DNA of 64,000 bases from positions 54,925,454 to 54,989,453 of the forward strand of contig OZ022502.1 in assembly GCA_963989385.1 (NCBI GenBank), in the 5' to 3' direction. The DNA comes from Ctena decussata. Lineage: Eukaryota; Mollusca; Bivalvia; Lucinida; Lucinidae. The position numbers and the translations under genes were made by a program. The notes below the pieces were generated by a model, which was not told the DNA's origin, did no database searches, and saw only the letters and a program-made list of their open reading frames with translations. Below are positions 9,501 through 24,500 of the stretch, one piece after another (positions within the stretch are counted from its first letter, which is position 1; each line of letters opens with the position of its first letter).

Positions 9501-12500
9501 TGTCGAAAGCCGTACGTTTTATTGCGCAGTTATCTCATATTTTTAGTTTGGTCCTGCTTGTTTGATACGCTGAGTAAGGTGTTTGAAAAAAGACAAGGAC
9601 AACTTCGGTTTCAGAAATTAATTTTTCAAGCTTTTTACGCCATTTGAAAGCTTCTCGTGCCCTCCCGGTATTCAATTCAGGACAGATACTAAAAGAATGC
9701 AAGGACATGGTACTGGCATATACAAAGAAATCAACATTAATAGAAAGCTGGAACATATGAGGTCGTAAGGGTCGTTCAAAAGTCATTGTTAGAAGCTATG
9801 CAAAATGACGTTACGGCTGTGGAAAGAATATCAAATGCTATATATATTTCGTAATAAATATTTCATCACCCTTTTCTTCAGATCTATTGTTGCTGTGGAA
9901 CACTTGTCACTTATCACATTTCACTTTAATTAACCTTGGGTAATAGATGATAATATATAGTCAGAAAACTCAATAACTTTAATTAATTTTTGAATAACGC
10001 ATGTAAAACTATTGTAACGTCATTAAAGTCCATAGCTTGGAAATTTATATAAAATGCCCCCGTTCTGAAAACAGATATGGTTTGGAATAAATAACAAGCT
10101 AAGTCATATTTACTTTTCAAGACACATTCTGTGTCTGAGCTCCATTCTTGTTCATGTGTACAAGTAATGATTCCTGATCCATTTAAATCGTAACCATCGT
10201 GGCAGGTTACCGTTGCATTGTCTCCATATTTCTTGCCCGCTGAAAAGTCTATGTCTCCATTTGCAACGTTGGTAGGTGGACAGTCTATAAATGGAAAGTT
10301 TAGTGAATTTCAGATAAAGTTTCCGTTGCAAACCATCATTATATTATAAAATGTCAAAATCTTTGTGACAGCATCCAAATATACAGCTATACATGTATCG
10401 ACATCTTAAACAATATCATGTAATGAATGTCTGATGCATCTGCCTTTCCAACTGTATCAAATGAGTCATAAATGATTATAAACGAAGACCGATATTAAAG
10501 ATTCTCCTTATAAAATACAATTTTAAGACATTGGAAAACTGATTCTGAGTAAAGACAAAACTTGTACATCAATATATAAATCCATAGCAGTTTCCCAATT
10601 TAAGAATTGTACAAACAATAACATTAAAAGGTCAAACCTATGGCTTCACAAGTTGTAGTGGTACTCCAGTTTCCATCGCTCTGACATTCTATAAAGCCTC
10701 TACCCACTATCTCGTATCCGGTATCGCAAGTAACAGAAATCACTTGTCCATATGTTGTGTCCTTATTTGTAAAATCAACATTCCCGTTAGTGACATTTGC
10801 AGTGCTCCCACAATCTACATAGAATGATAAACAACACAATTCAAATAAGATCACAGTAGGTCAATTATTATCCTGTCGAAAGCCGTACGTTTCAAAAAAA
10901 GCGCTAGAAAAGGGTAGGATGGAACCTAAATTTAGACTTACTTACTTGATGATTCAAACCGAAAGTGCAATCAATAGGAGATGGAATTAGCTATTCAATA
11001 TATGACACTTATTTTTCTTATAACGTCAGATTTCATTGCGCACGGGTCACGCTACCAAAAAGTATGCGAATGGAGATTTTTTTTTTTTTTCGATTTTTCT
11101 CCAGATATGTTTTCCACTTTTCTCACTCTCTTTCTCTCTTCTTTTTTGCCGTTTTATTGCGCAGTTATCCCATATTTTTATTTTGGTCCTGCTTGTTTGA
11201 TACGCTGAGTAAGGTGTTTGAAAAAAGACAAGGACAACTTCGGTTTCAGAAATTAATTTTTCAAGCTTTTTACGCCATTTGAAAGCTTCTCGTGCCCTCC
11301 CGGTATTCAATTAAGGACAGATACTTAAAGAATGCAAGGACATGGTACTGGCATATACAAAGAAATCAACATTAATAGAAAGCTGGAACATATGAGGTCG
11401 TAAGGGTCGTTCAAAAGTCATTGTTAGCAGCTATGCAAAATGACGTTACGGCTGTGGAAAGAATATCAAATGCTATATATATTTCGTAATAAATATTTCA
11501 TCACCCTTTTCTTCAGATCTATTGTTGCTGTGGAACACTTGTCACTTATCACATTTCACTTTAATTAACCTTGGGTAATAGATGATAATATATAGTCAGA
11601 AAACTCAATAACTTTAATTAATTTTTGAATAACACATGTAAAACTATTGTAACGTCATTAAAGTCCACAGCTTGGAAATTTATATAAAATGCCCCTGTTC
11701 TGAAAACAGATATGGTTTGGAATAAATAACAAGCTAAGTCATATTTACTTTTCAAGACACATTCTGTGTCTGAGCTCCATTCTTGTTCATGTGTACAAGT
11801 AATGATTCCTGATCCATTTAAATCGTAACCATCGTGGCAGGTTACCGTTGCATTGTCTCCATATTTCTTGCCCGCTGAAAAGTCTATGTCTCCATTTGCA
11901 ACGCTGGTAGGTGGACAGTCTATAAATGGAAAGTTTAGTGAATTTCAGATAAAGTTTCCGTTGCAAACCATCATTATATTATAAAATGTCAAAATCTTTG
12001 TGACAGCATCCAAATATACAGCTATACATGTATCGACATCTTAAACAATATCATGTAATGAATGTCTGATGCATCTGCCTTTCCAACTGTATCAAATGAG
12101 TCATAAATGATTATAAACGAAGACCGATATTAAAGATTCTCCTTATAAAATACAATTTTAAGACATTGGAAAACTGATTCTGAGTAAAGACAAAACTTGT
12201 ACATCAATATATAAATCCATAGCAGTTTCCCAATTTAAGAATTGTACAAACAATAACATTAAAAGGTCAAACCTATGGCTTCACAAGTTGTAGTGGTACT
12301 CCAGTTTCCATCGCTCTGACATTCTATAAAGCCTCTACCCACTATCTCGTATCCGGTATCGCAAGTAACAGAAATCACTTGTCCATATGTTGTGTCCTTA
12401 TTTGTAAAATCAACATTCCCGTTAGTGACATTTGCAGTGCTCCCACAATCTACATAGAATGATAAACAACACAATTCAAATAAGATCACATTAGGTCAAT

Positions 12501-15500
12501 TATTATCCTGTCGAAAGCCGTACGTTTCAAAAAAAGCGCTAGAAAAGGGTAGGGTAGATTATTGGAACCTAATTTAGACTTACTTACTTGATGATTCAAA
12601 CCGAAAGTGCAATCAATAGGAGATGGAATTAGCTATTCAATATATGACACTTATTTTTCTTATAACGTCAGATTTCATTGCGCACGGGTCACGCTACCAA
12701 AAAGTATGCGAATGGAGATTTTTTTTTTTTTTCGATTTTTCTCCAGATATGTTTTCCACTTTTCTCACTCTCTTTCTCTCTTCTTTTTTGCCGTTTTATT
12801 GCGCAGTTATCCCATATTTTTATTTTGGTCCTGCTTGTTTGATACGCTGAGTAAGGTGTTTGAAAAAAGACAAGGACAACTTCGGTTTCAGAAATTAATT
12901 TTTCAAGCTTTTTACGCCATTTGAAAGCTTCTCGTGCCCTCCCGGTATTCAATTAAGGACAGATACTTAAAGAATGCAAGGACATGGTACTGGCATATAC
13001 AAAGAAATCAACATTAATAGAAAGCTGGAACATATGAGGTCGTAAGGGTCGTTCAAAAGTCATTGTTAGCAGCTATGCAAAATGACGTTACGGCTGTGGA
13101 AAGAATATCAAATGCTATATATATTTCGTAATAAATATTTCATCACCCTTTTCTTCAGATCTATTGTTGCTGTGGAACACTTGTCACTTATCACATTTCA
13201 CTTTAATTAACCTTGGGTAATAGATGATAATATATAGTCAGAAAACTCAATAACTTTAATTAATTTTTGAATAACGCATGTAAAACTATTGTAACGTCAT
13301 TAAAGTCCACAGCTTGGAAATTCATATAAAATGCCCCCGTTCTGAAAACAGATATGGTTTGGAATAAATAACAAGCTAAGTCATATTTACTTTTCAAGAC
13401 ACATTCTGTGTCTGAGCTCCATTCTTGTTCATGTGTACAAGTAATGATTCCTGATCCATTTAAATCGTAACCATCGTGGCAGGTTACCGTTGCATTGTCT
13501 CCATATTTCTTGCCCGCTGAAAAGTCTATGTCTCCATTTGCAACGTTGGTAGGTGGACAGTCTATAAATGGAAAGTTTAGTGAATTTCAGATAAAGTTTC
13601 CGTTGCAAACCATCATTATATTATAAAATGTCAAAATCTTTGTGACAGCATCCAAATATACAGCTATACATGTATCGACATCTTAAACAACATCATGTAA
13701 TGAATGTCTGATGCATCTGCCTTTCCAACTGTATCAAATGAGTCATAAATGATTATAAACGAAGACCGATATTAAAGATTCTCCTTATAAAATACAATTT
13801 TAAGACATTGGAAAACTGATTCTGAGTAAAGACAAAACTTGTACATCAATATATAAATCCATAGCAGTTTCCCAATTTAAGAATTGTACAAACAATAACA
13901 TTAAAAGGTCAAACCTATGGCTTCACAAGTTGTAGTGGTACTCCAGTTTCCATCGCTCTGACATTCTATAAAGCCTCTACCCACTATCTCGTATCCGGTA
14001 TCGCAAGTAACAGAAATCACTTGTCCATATGTTGTGTCCTTATTTGTAAAATCAACATTCCCGTTAGTGACATTTGCAGTGCTCCCACAATCTACATAGA
14101 ATGATAAACAACACAATTCAAATAAGATCACATTAGGTCAATTATCATCCTGTCGAAAGCCGTACGTTTCAAAAAAAGCGCTAGAAAAGGGTAGGGTAGA
14201 TTATTGGAACCTAAATTTAGACTTACTTACTTGATGATTCAAACCGAAAGTGCAATCAATAGGAGATGGAATTAGCTATTCAATATATGACACTTATTTT
14301 TCTTATAACGTCAGATTTCATTGCGCACGGGTCACGCTACCAAAAAGTATGCGAATGGAGATTTTTTTTTTTTTCGATTTTTCTCCAGATATGTTTTCCA
14401 CTTTTCTCACTCTCTTTCTCTCTTCTTTTTTGCCGTTTTATTGCGCAGTTATCCCATATTTTTATTTTGGTCCTGCTTGTTTGATACGCTGAGTAAGGTG
14501 TTTGAAAAAAGACAAGGACAACTTCGGTTTCAGAAATTAATTTTTCAAGCTTTTTACGCCATTTGAAAGCTTCTCGTGCCCTCCCGGTATTCAATTAAGG
14601 ACAGATACTTAAAGAATGCAAGGACATGGTACTGGCATATACAAAGAAATCAACATTAATAGAAAGCTGGAACATATGAGGTCGTAAGGGTCGTTCAAAA
14701 GTCATTGTTAGCAGCTATGCAAAATGACGTTACGGCTGTGGAAAGAATATCAAATGCTATATATATTTCGTAATAAATATTTCATCACCCTTTTCTTCAG
14801 ATCTATTGTTGCTGTGGAACACTTGTCACTTATCACATTTCACTTTAATTAACCTTGGGTAATAGATGATAATATATAGTCAGAAAACTCAATAACTTTA
14901 ATTAATTTTTGAATAACGCATGTAAAACTATTGTAACGTCATTAAAGTCCACAGCTTGGAAATTTATATAAAATGCCCCCGTTCTGAAAACAGATATGGT
15001 TTGGAATAAATAACAAGCTAAGTCATATTTACTTTTCAAGACACATTCTGTGTCTGAGCTCCATTCTTGTTCATGTGTACAAGTAATGATTCCTGATCCA
15101 TTTAAATCGTAACCATCGTGGCAGGTTACCGTTGCATTGTCTCCATATTTCTTGCCCGCTGAAAAGTCTATGTCTCCATTTGCAACGTTGGTAGGTGGAC
15201 AGTCTATAAATGGAAAGTTTAGTGAATTTCAGATAAAGTTTCCGTTGCAAACCATCATTATATTATAAAATGTCAAAATCTTTGTGACAGCATCCAAATA
15301 TACAGCTATACATGTATCGACATCTTAAACAACATCATGTAATGAATGTCTGATGCATCTGCCTTTCCAACTGTATCAAATGAGTCATAAATGATTATAA
15401 ACGAAGACCGATATTAAAGATTCTCCTTATAAAATACAATTTTAAGACATTGGAAAACTGATTCTGAGTAAAGACAAAACTTGTACATCAATATATAAAT

Positions 15501-18500
15501 CCATAGCAGTTTCCCAATTTAAGAATTGTACAAACAATAACATTAAAAGGTCAAACCTATGGCTTCACAAGTTGTAGTGGTACTCCAGTTTCCATCGCTC
15601 TGACATTCTATAAAGCCTCTACCCACTATCTCGTATCCGGTATCGCAAGTAACAGAAATCACTTGTCCATATGTTGTGTCCTTATTTGTAAAATCAACAT
15701 TCCCGTTAGTGACATTTGCAGTGCTCCCACAATCTACATAGAATGATAAACAACACAATTCAAATAAGATCACAGTAGGTCAATTATTATCCTGTCGAAA
15801 GTCGTACGTTTCAAAAAAAGCGCTAGAAAAGGGTAGGATGGAACCTAAATTTAGACTTACTTACTTGATGATTCAAACCGAAAGTGCAATCAATAGGAGA
15901 TGGAATTAGCTATTCAATATATGACACTTATTTTTCTTATAACGTCAGATTTCATTGCGCACGGGTCACGCTACCAAAAAGTATGCGAATGGAGATTTTT
16001 TTTTTTTTTCGATTTTTCTCCAGATATGTTTTCCACTTTTCTCACTCTCTTTCTCTCTTCTTTTTTGCCGTTTTATTGCGCAGTTATCCCATATTTTTAT
16101 TTTGGTCCTGCTTGTTTGAAACGCTGAGTAAGGTGTTTGAAAAAAGACAAGGACAACTTCGGTTTCAGAAATTAATTTTTCAAGCTTTTTACGCCATTTG
16201 AAAGCTTCTCGTGCCCTCCCGGTATTCAATTAAGGACAGATACTTAAAGAATGCAAGGACATGGTACTGGCATATACAAAGAAATCAACATTAATAGAAA
16301 GCTGGAACATATGAGGTCGTAAGGGTCGTTCAAAAGTCATTGTTAGCAGCTATGCAAAATGACGTTACGGCTGTGGAAAGAATATCAAATGCTATATATA
16401 TTTCGTAATAAATATTTCATCACCCTTTTCTTCAGATCTATTGTTGCTGTGGAACACTTGTCACTTATCACATTTCACTTTAATTAACCTTGGGTAATAG
16501 ATGATAATATATAGTCAGAAAACTCAATAACTTTAATTAATTTTTGAATAACACATGTAAAACTATTGTAACGTCATTAAAGTCCACAGCTTGGAAATTT
16601 ATATAAAATGCCCCTGTTCTGAAAACAGATATGGTTTGGAATAAATAACAAGCTAAGTCATATTTACTTTTCAAGACACATTCTGTGTCTGAGCTCCATT
16701 CTTGTTCATGTGTACAAGTAATGATTCCTGATCCATTTAAATCGTAACCATCGTGGCAGGTTACCGTTGCATTGTCTCCATATTTCTTGCCCGCTGAAAA
16801 GTCTATGTCTCCATTTGCAACGTTGGTAGGTGGACAGTCTATAAATGGAAAGTTTAGTGAATTTCAGATAAAGTTTCCGTTGCAAACCATCATTATATTA
16901 TAAAATGTCAAAATCTTTGTGACAGCATCCAAATATACAGCTATACATGTATCGACATCTTAAACAATATCATGTAATGAATGTCTGATGCATCTGCCTT
17001 TCCAACTGTATCAAATGAGTCATAAATGATTATAAACGAAGACCGATATTAAAGATTCTCCTTATAAAATACAATTTTAAGACATTGGAAAACTGATTCT
17101 GAGTAAAGACAAAACTTGTACATCAATATATAAATCCATAGCAGTTTCCCAATTTAAGAATTGTACAAACAATAACATTAAAAGGTCAAACCTATGGCTT
17201 CACAAGTTGTAGTGGTACTCCAGTTTCCATCGCTCTGACATTCTATAAAGCCTCTACCCACTATCTCGTATCCGGTATCGCAAGTAACAGAAATCACTTG
17301 TCCATATGTTGTGTCCTTATTTGTAAAATCAACATTCCCGTTAGTGACATTTGCAGTGCTCCCACAATCTACATAGAATGATAAACAACACAATTCAAAT
17401 AAGATCACATTAGGTCAATTATTATCCTGTCGAAAGCCGTACGTTTCAAAAAAAGCGCTAGAAAAGGGTAGGGTAGATTATTGGAACCTAAATTTAGACT
17501 TACTTACTTGATGATTCAAACCGAAAGTGCAATCAATAGGAGATGGAATTAGCTATTCAATATATGACACTTATTTTTCTTATAACGTCAGATTTCATTG
17601 CGCACGGGTCACGCTACCAAAAAGTATGCGAATGGAGATTTTTTTTTTCGATTTTTCTCCAGATATGTTTTCCACTTTTCTCACTCTCTTTCTCTCTTCT
17701 TTTTTGCCGTTTTATTGCGCAGTTATCCCATATTTTTATTTTGGTCCTGCTTGTTTGATACGCTGAGTAAGGTGTTTGAAAAAAGACAAGGACAACTTCG
17801 GTTTCAGAAATTAATTTTTCAAGCTTTTTACGCCATTTGAAAGCTTCTCGTGCCCTCCCGGTATTCAATTAAGGACAGATACTTAAAGAATGCAAGGACA
17901 TGGTACTGGCATATACAAAGAAATCAACATTAATAGAAAGCTGGAACATATGAGGTCGTAAGGGTCGTTCAAAAGTCATTGTTAGCAGCTATGCAAAATG
18001 ACGTTACGGCTGTGGAAAGAATATCAAATGCTATATATATTTCGTAATAAATATTTCATCACCCTTTTCTTCAGATCTATTGTTGCTGTGGAACACTTGT
18101 CACTTATCACATTTCACTTTAATTAACCTTGGGTAATAGATGATAATATATAGTCAGAAAACTCAATAACTTTAATTAATTTTTGAATAACGCATGTAAA
18201 ACTATTGTAACGTCATTAAAGTCCACAGCTTGGAAATTTATATAAAATGCCCCCGTTCTGAAAACAGATATGGTTTGGAATAAATAACAAGCTAAGTCAT
18301 ATTTACTTTTCAAGACACATTCTGTGTCTGAGCTCCATTCTTGTTCATGTGTACAAGTAATGATTCCTGATCCATTTAAATCGTAACCATCGTGGCAGGT
18401 TACCGTTGCATTGTCTCCATATTTCTTGCCCGCTGAAAAGTCTATGTCTCCATTTGCAACGTTGGTAGGTGGACAGTCTATAAATGGAAAGTTTAGTGAA

Positions 18501-21500
18501 TTTCAGATAAAGTTTCCGTTGCAAACCATCATTATATTATAAAATGTCAAAATCTTTGTGACAGCATCCAAATATACAGCTATACATGTATCGACATCTT
18601 AAACAACATCATGTAATGAATGTCTGATGCATCTGCCTTTCCAACTGTATCAAATGAGTCATAAATGATTATAAACGAAGACCGATATTAAAGATTCTCC
18701 TTATAAAATACAATTTTAAGACATTGGAAAACTGATTCTGAGTAAAGACAAAACTTGTACATCAATATATAAATCCATAGCAGTTTCCCAATTTAAGAAT
18801 TGTACAAACAATAACATTAAAAGGTCAAACCTATGGCTTCACAAGTTGTAGTGGTACTCCAGTTTCCATCGCTCTGACATTCTATAAAGCCTCTACCCAC
18901 TATCTCGTATCCGGTATCGCAAGTAACAGAAATCACTTGTCCATATGTTGTGTCCTTATTTGTAAAATCAACATTCCCGTTAGTGACATTTGCAGTGCTC
19001 CCACAATCTACATAGAATGATAAACAACACAATTCAAATAAGATCACATTAGGTCAATTATTATCCTGTCGAAAGCCGTACGTTTCAAAAAAAGCGCTAG
19101 AAAAGGGTAGGGTAGATTATTGGAACCTAAATTTAGACTTACTTACTTGATGATTCAAACCGAAAGTGCAATCAATAGGAGATGGAATTAGCTATTCAAT
19201 ATATGACACTTATTTTTCTTATAACGTCAGATTTCATTGCGCACGGGTCACGCTACCAAAAAGTATGCGAATGGAGATTTTTTTTGTTTTTCGATTTTTC
19301 TCCAGATATGTTTTCCACTTTTCTCACTCTCTTTCTCTCTTCTTTTTTGCCGTTTTATTGCGCAGTTATCCCATATTTTTATTTTGGTCCTGCTTGTTTG
19401 ATACGCTGAGTAAGGTGTTTGAAAAAAGACAAGGACAACTTCGGTTTCAGAAATTAATTTTTCAAGCTTTTTACGCCATTTGAAAGCTTCTCGTGCCCTC
19501 CCGGTATTCAATTAAGGACAGATACTTAAAGAATGCAAGGACATGGTACTGGCATATACAAAGAAATCAACATTAATAGAAAGCTGGAACATATGAGGTC
19601 GTAAGGGTCGTTCAAAAGTCATTGTTAGCAGCTATGCAAAATGACGTTACGGCTGTGGAAAGAATATCAAATGCTATATATATTTCGTAATAAATATTTC
19701 ATCACCCTTTTCTTCAGATCTATTGTTGCTGTGGAACACTTGTCACTTATCACATTTCACTTTAATTAACCTTGGGTAATAGATGATAATATATAGTCAG
19801 AAAACTCAATAACTTTAATTAATTTTTGAATAACGCATGTAAAACTATTGTAACGTCATTAAAGTCCATAGCTTGGAAATTTATATAAAATGCCCCCGTT
19901 CTGAAAACAGATATGGTTTGGAATAAATAACAAGCTAAGTCATATTTACTTTTCAAGACACATTCTGTGTCTGAGCTCCATTCTTGTTCATGTGTACAAG
20001 TAATGATTCCTGATCCATTTAAATCGTAACCATCGTGGCAGGTTACCGTTGCATTGTCTCCATATTTCTTGCCCGCTGAAAAGTCTATGTCTCCATTTGC
20101 AACGTTGGTAGGTGGACAGTCTATAAATGGAAAGTTTAGTGAATTTCAGATAAAGTTTCCGTTGCAAACCATCATTATATTATAAAATGTCAAAATCTTT
20201 GTGACAGCATCCAAATATACAGCTATACATGTATCGACATCTTAAACAATATCATGTAATGAATGTCTGATGCATCTGCCTTTCCAACTGTATCAAATGA
20301 GTCATAAATGATTATAAACGAAGACCGATATTAAAGATTCTCCTTATAAAATACAATTTTAAGACATTGGAAAACTGATTCTGAGTAAAGACAAAACTTG
20401 TACATCAATATATAAATCCATAGCAGTTTCCCAATTTAAGAATTGTACAAACAATAACATTAAAAGGTCAAACCTATGGCTTCACAAGTTGTAGTGGTAC
20501 TCCAGTTTCCATCGCTCTGACATTCTATAAAGCCTCTACCCACTATCTCGTATCCGGTATCGCAAGTAACAGAAATCACTTGTCCATATGTTGTGTCCTT
20601 ATTTGTAAAATCAACATTCCCGTTAGTGACATTTGCAGTGCTCCCACAATCTACATAGAATGATAAACAACACAATTCAAATAAGATCACATTAGGTCAA
20701 TTATTATCCTGTCGAAAGCCGTACGTTTCAAAAAAAGCGCTAGAAAAGGGTAGGGTAGATTATTGGAACCTAAATTTAGACTTACTTACTTGATGATTCA
20801 AACCGAAAGTGCAATCAATAGGAGATGGAATTAGCTATTCAATATATGACACTTATTTTTCTTATAACGTCAGATTTCATTGCGCACGGGTCACGCTACC
20901 AAAAAGTATGCGAATGGAGATTTTTTTGTTGTTTTTTTTCGATTTTTCTCCAGATATGTTTTCCACTTTTCTCACTCTCTTTCTCTCTTCTTTTTTGCTT
21001 TTTTATTGCGCAGTTATCCCATATTTTTATTTTGGTCCTGCTTGTTTGATACGCTGAGTAAGGTGTTTGAAAAAAGACAAGGACAACTTCGGTTTCAGAA
21101 ATTAATTTTTCAAGCTTTTTACGCCATTTGAAAGCTTCTCGTGCCCTCCCGGTATTCAATTAAGGACAGATACTTAAAGAATGCAAGGACATGGTACTGG
21201 CATATACAAAGAAATCAACATTAATAGAAAGCTGGAACATATGAGGTCGTAAGGGTCGTTCAAAAGTCATTGTTAGCAGCTATGCAAAATGACGTTACGG
21301 CTGTGGAAAGAATATCAAATGCTATATATATTTCGTAATAAATATTTCATCACCCTTTTCTTCAGATCTATTGTTGCTGTGGAACACTTGTCACTTATCA
21401 CATTTCACTTTAATTAACCTTGGGTAATAGATGATAATATATAGTCAGAAAACTCAATAACTTTAATTAATTTTTGAATAACGCATGTAAAACTATTGTA

Positions 21501-24500
21501 ACGTCATTAAAGTCCACAGCTTGGAAATTTATATAAAATGCCCCCGTTCTGAAAACAGATATGGTTTGGAATAAATAACAAGCTAAGTCATATTTACTTT
21601 TCAAGACACATTCTGTGTCTGAGCTCCATTCTTGTTCATGTGTACAAGTAATGATTCCTGATCCATTTAAATCGTAACCATCGTGGCAGGTTACCGTTGC
21701 ATTGTCTCCATATTTCTTGCCCGCTGAAAAGTCTATGTCTCCATTTGCAACGTTGGTAGGTGGACAGTCTATAAATGGAAAGTTTAGTGAATTTCAGATA
21801 AAGTTTCCGTTGCAAACCATCATTATATTATAAAATGTCAAAATCTTTGTGACAGCATCCAAATATACAGCTATACATGTATCGACATCTTAAACAATAT
21901 CATGTAATGAATGTCTGATGCATCTGCCTTTCCAACTGTATCAAATGAGTCATAAATGATTATAAACGAAGACCGATATTAAAGATTCTCCTTATAAAAT
22001 ACAATTTTAAGACATTGGAAAACTGATTCTGAGTAAAGACAAAACTTGTACATCAATATATAAATCCATAGCAATTTCCCAATTTAAGAATTGTACAAAC
22101 GATAACATTAAAAGGTCAAACCTATGGCTTCACAAGTTGTAGTGGTACTCCAGTTTCCATCGCTCTGACATTCTATAAAGCCTCTACCCACTATCTCGTA
22201 TCCGGTATCGCAAGTAACAGAAATCACTTGTCCATATGTTGTGTCCTTATTTGTAAAATCAACATTCCCGTTAGTGACATTTGCAGTGCTCCCACAATCT
22301 ACATAGAATGATAAACAACACAATTCAAATAAGATCACATTAGGTCAATTATTATCCTGTCGAAAGCCGTACGTTTCAAAAAAAGCGCTAGAAAAGGGTA
22401 GGGTAGATTATTGGAACCTAAATTTAGACTTACTTACTTGATGATTCAAACCGAAAGTGCAATCAATAGGAGATGGAATTAGCTATTCAATATATGACAC
22501 TTATTTTTCTTATAACGTCAGATTTCATTGCGCACGGGTCACGCTACCAAAAAGTATGCGAATGGAGATTTTTTTGTTGTTTTTTTTCGATTTTTCTCCA
22601 GATATGTTTTCCACTTTTCTCACTCTCTTTCTCTCTTCTTTTTTGCCGTTTTATTGCGCAGTTATCCCATATTTTTATTTTGGTCCTGCTTGTTTGATAC
22701 GCTGAGTAAGGTGTTTGAAAAAAGACAAGGACAACTTCGGTTTCAGAAATTAATTTTTCAAGCTTTTTACGCCATTTGAAAGCTTCTCGTGCCCTCCCGG
22801 TATTCAATTAAGGACAGATACTTAAAGAATGCAAGGACATGGTACTGGTATATACAAAGAAATCAACATTAATAGAAAGCTGGAACATATGAGGTCGTAA
22901 GGGTCGTTCAAAAGTCATTGTTAGCAGCTATGCAAAATGACGTTACGGCTGTGGAAAGAATATCAAATGCTATATATATTTCGTAATAAATATTTCATCA
23001 CCCTTTTCTTCAGATCTATTGTTGCTGTGGAACACTTGTCACTTATCACATTTCACTTTAATTAACCTTGGGTAATAGATGATAATATATAGTCAGAAAA
23101 CTCAATAACTTTAATTAATTTTTGAATAACGCATGTAAAACTATTGTAACGTCATTAAAGTCCATAGCTTGGAAATTTATATAAAATGCCCCCGTTCTGA
23201 AAACAGATATGGTTTGGAATAAATAACAAGCTAAGTCATATTTACTTTTCAAGACACATTCTGTGTCTGAGCTCCATTCTTGTTCATGTGTACAAGTAAT
23301 GATTCCTGATCCATTTAAATCGTAACCATCGTGGCAGGTTACCGTTGCATTGTCTCCATATTTCTTGCCCGCTGAAAAGTCTATGTCTCCATTTGCAACG
23401 TTTGTAGGTGGACAGTCTATAAATGGAAAGTTTAGTGAATTTCAGATAAAGTTTCCGTTGCAAACCATCATTATATTATAAAATGTCAAAATCTTTGTGA
23501 CAGCATCCAAATATACAGCTATACATGTATCGACATCTTAAACAATATCATGTAATGAATGTCTGATGCATCTGCCTTTCCAACTGTATCAAATGAGTCA
23601 TAAATGATTATAAACGAAGACCGATATTAAAGATTCTCCTTATAAAATACAATTTTAAGACATTGGAAAACTGATTCTGAGTAAAGACAAAACTTGTACA
23701 TCAATATATAAATCCATAGCAATTTCCCAATTTAAGAATTGTACAAACAATAACATTAAAAGGTCAAACCTATGGCTTCACAAGTTGTAGTGGTACTCCA
23801 GTTTCCATCGCTCTGACATTCTATAAAGCCTCTACCCACTATCTCGTATCCGGTATCGCAAGTAACAGAAATCACTTGTCCATATGTTGTGTCCTTATTT
23901 GTAAAATCAACATTCCCGTTAGTGACATTTGCAGTGCTCCCACAATCTACATAGAATGATAAACAACACAATTCAAATAAGATCACATTAGGTCAATTAT
24001 TATCCTGTCGAAAGCCGTACGTTTCAAAAAAAGCGCTAGAAAAGGGTAGGGTAGATTATTGGAACCTAAATTTAGACTTACTTACTTGATGATTCAAACC
24101 GAAAGTGCAATCAATAGGAGATGGAATTAGCTATTCAATATATGACACTTATTTTTCTTATAACGTCAGATTTCATTGCGCACGGGTCACGCTACCAAAA
24201 AGTATGCGAATGGAGATTTTTTTTTTTTTCGATTTTTCTCCAGATATGTTTTCCACTTTTCTCACTCTCTTCTCTCTTCTTTTTTGCCGTTTTATTGCGC
24301 AGTTATCCCATATTTTTATTTTGGTCCTGCTTGTTTGATACGCTGAGTAAGGTGTTTGAAAAAAGACAAGGACAACTTCGGTTTCAGAAATTAATTTTTC
24401 AAGCTTTTTACGCCATTTGAAAGCTTCTCGTGCCCTCCCGGTATTCAATTAAGGACATATACTTAAAGAATGCAAGGACATGGTACTGGCATATACAAAG

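Noticed and set aside
10624..10854. Open frames starting MILFELCCLSF before each A exon, which look like short secreted CCP proteins with a signal peptide
   Set aside because: The M-to-V stretch is intron sequence read through. A good acceptor (ttctatgtag) sits directly before the first cysteine codon, the frame runs past the donor, and the same start appears in nearly all units with no promoter evidence.
12607..12924. Plus-strand open frame of about 105 codons repeated in the spacers
   Set aside because: Composition follows the T-rich tract (Phe/Ser/Leu-rich). Its length changes with every T indel between units, the frame is not conserved, and no domain is recognisable.
12689..12952. Minus-strand Lys/Arg-rich open frame in each spacer
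   Set aside because: Its end shifts with the poly-A tract length between units and it contains no motif. It is the same spacer sequence read on the other strand.
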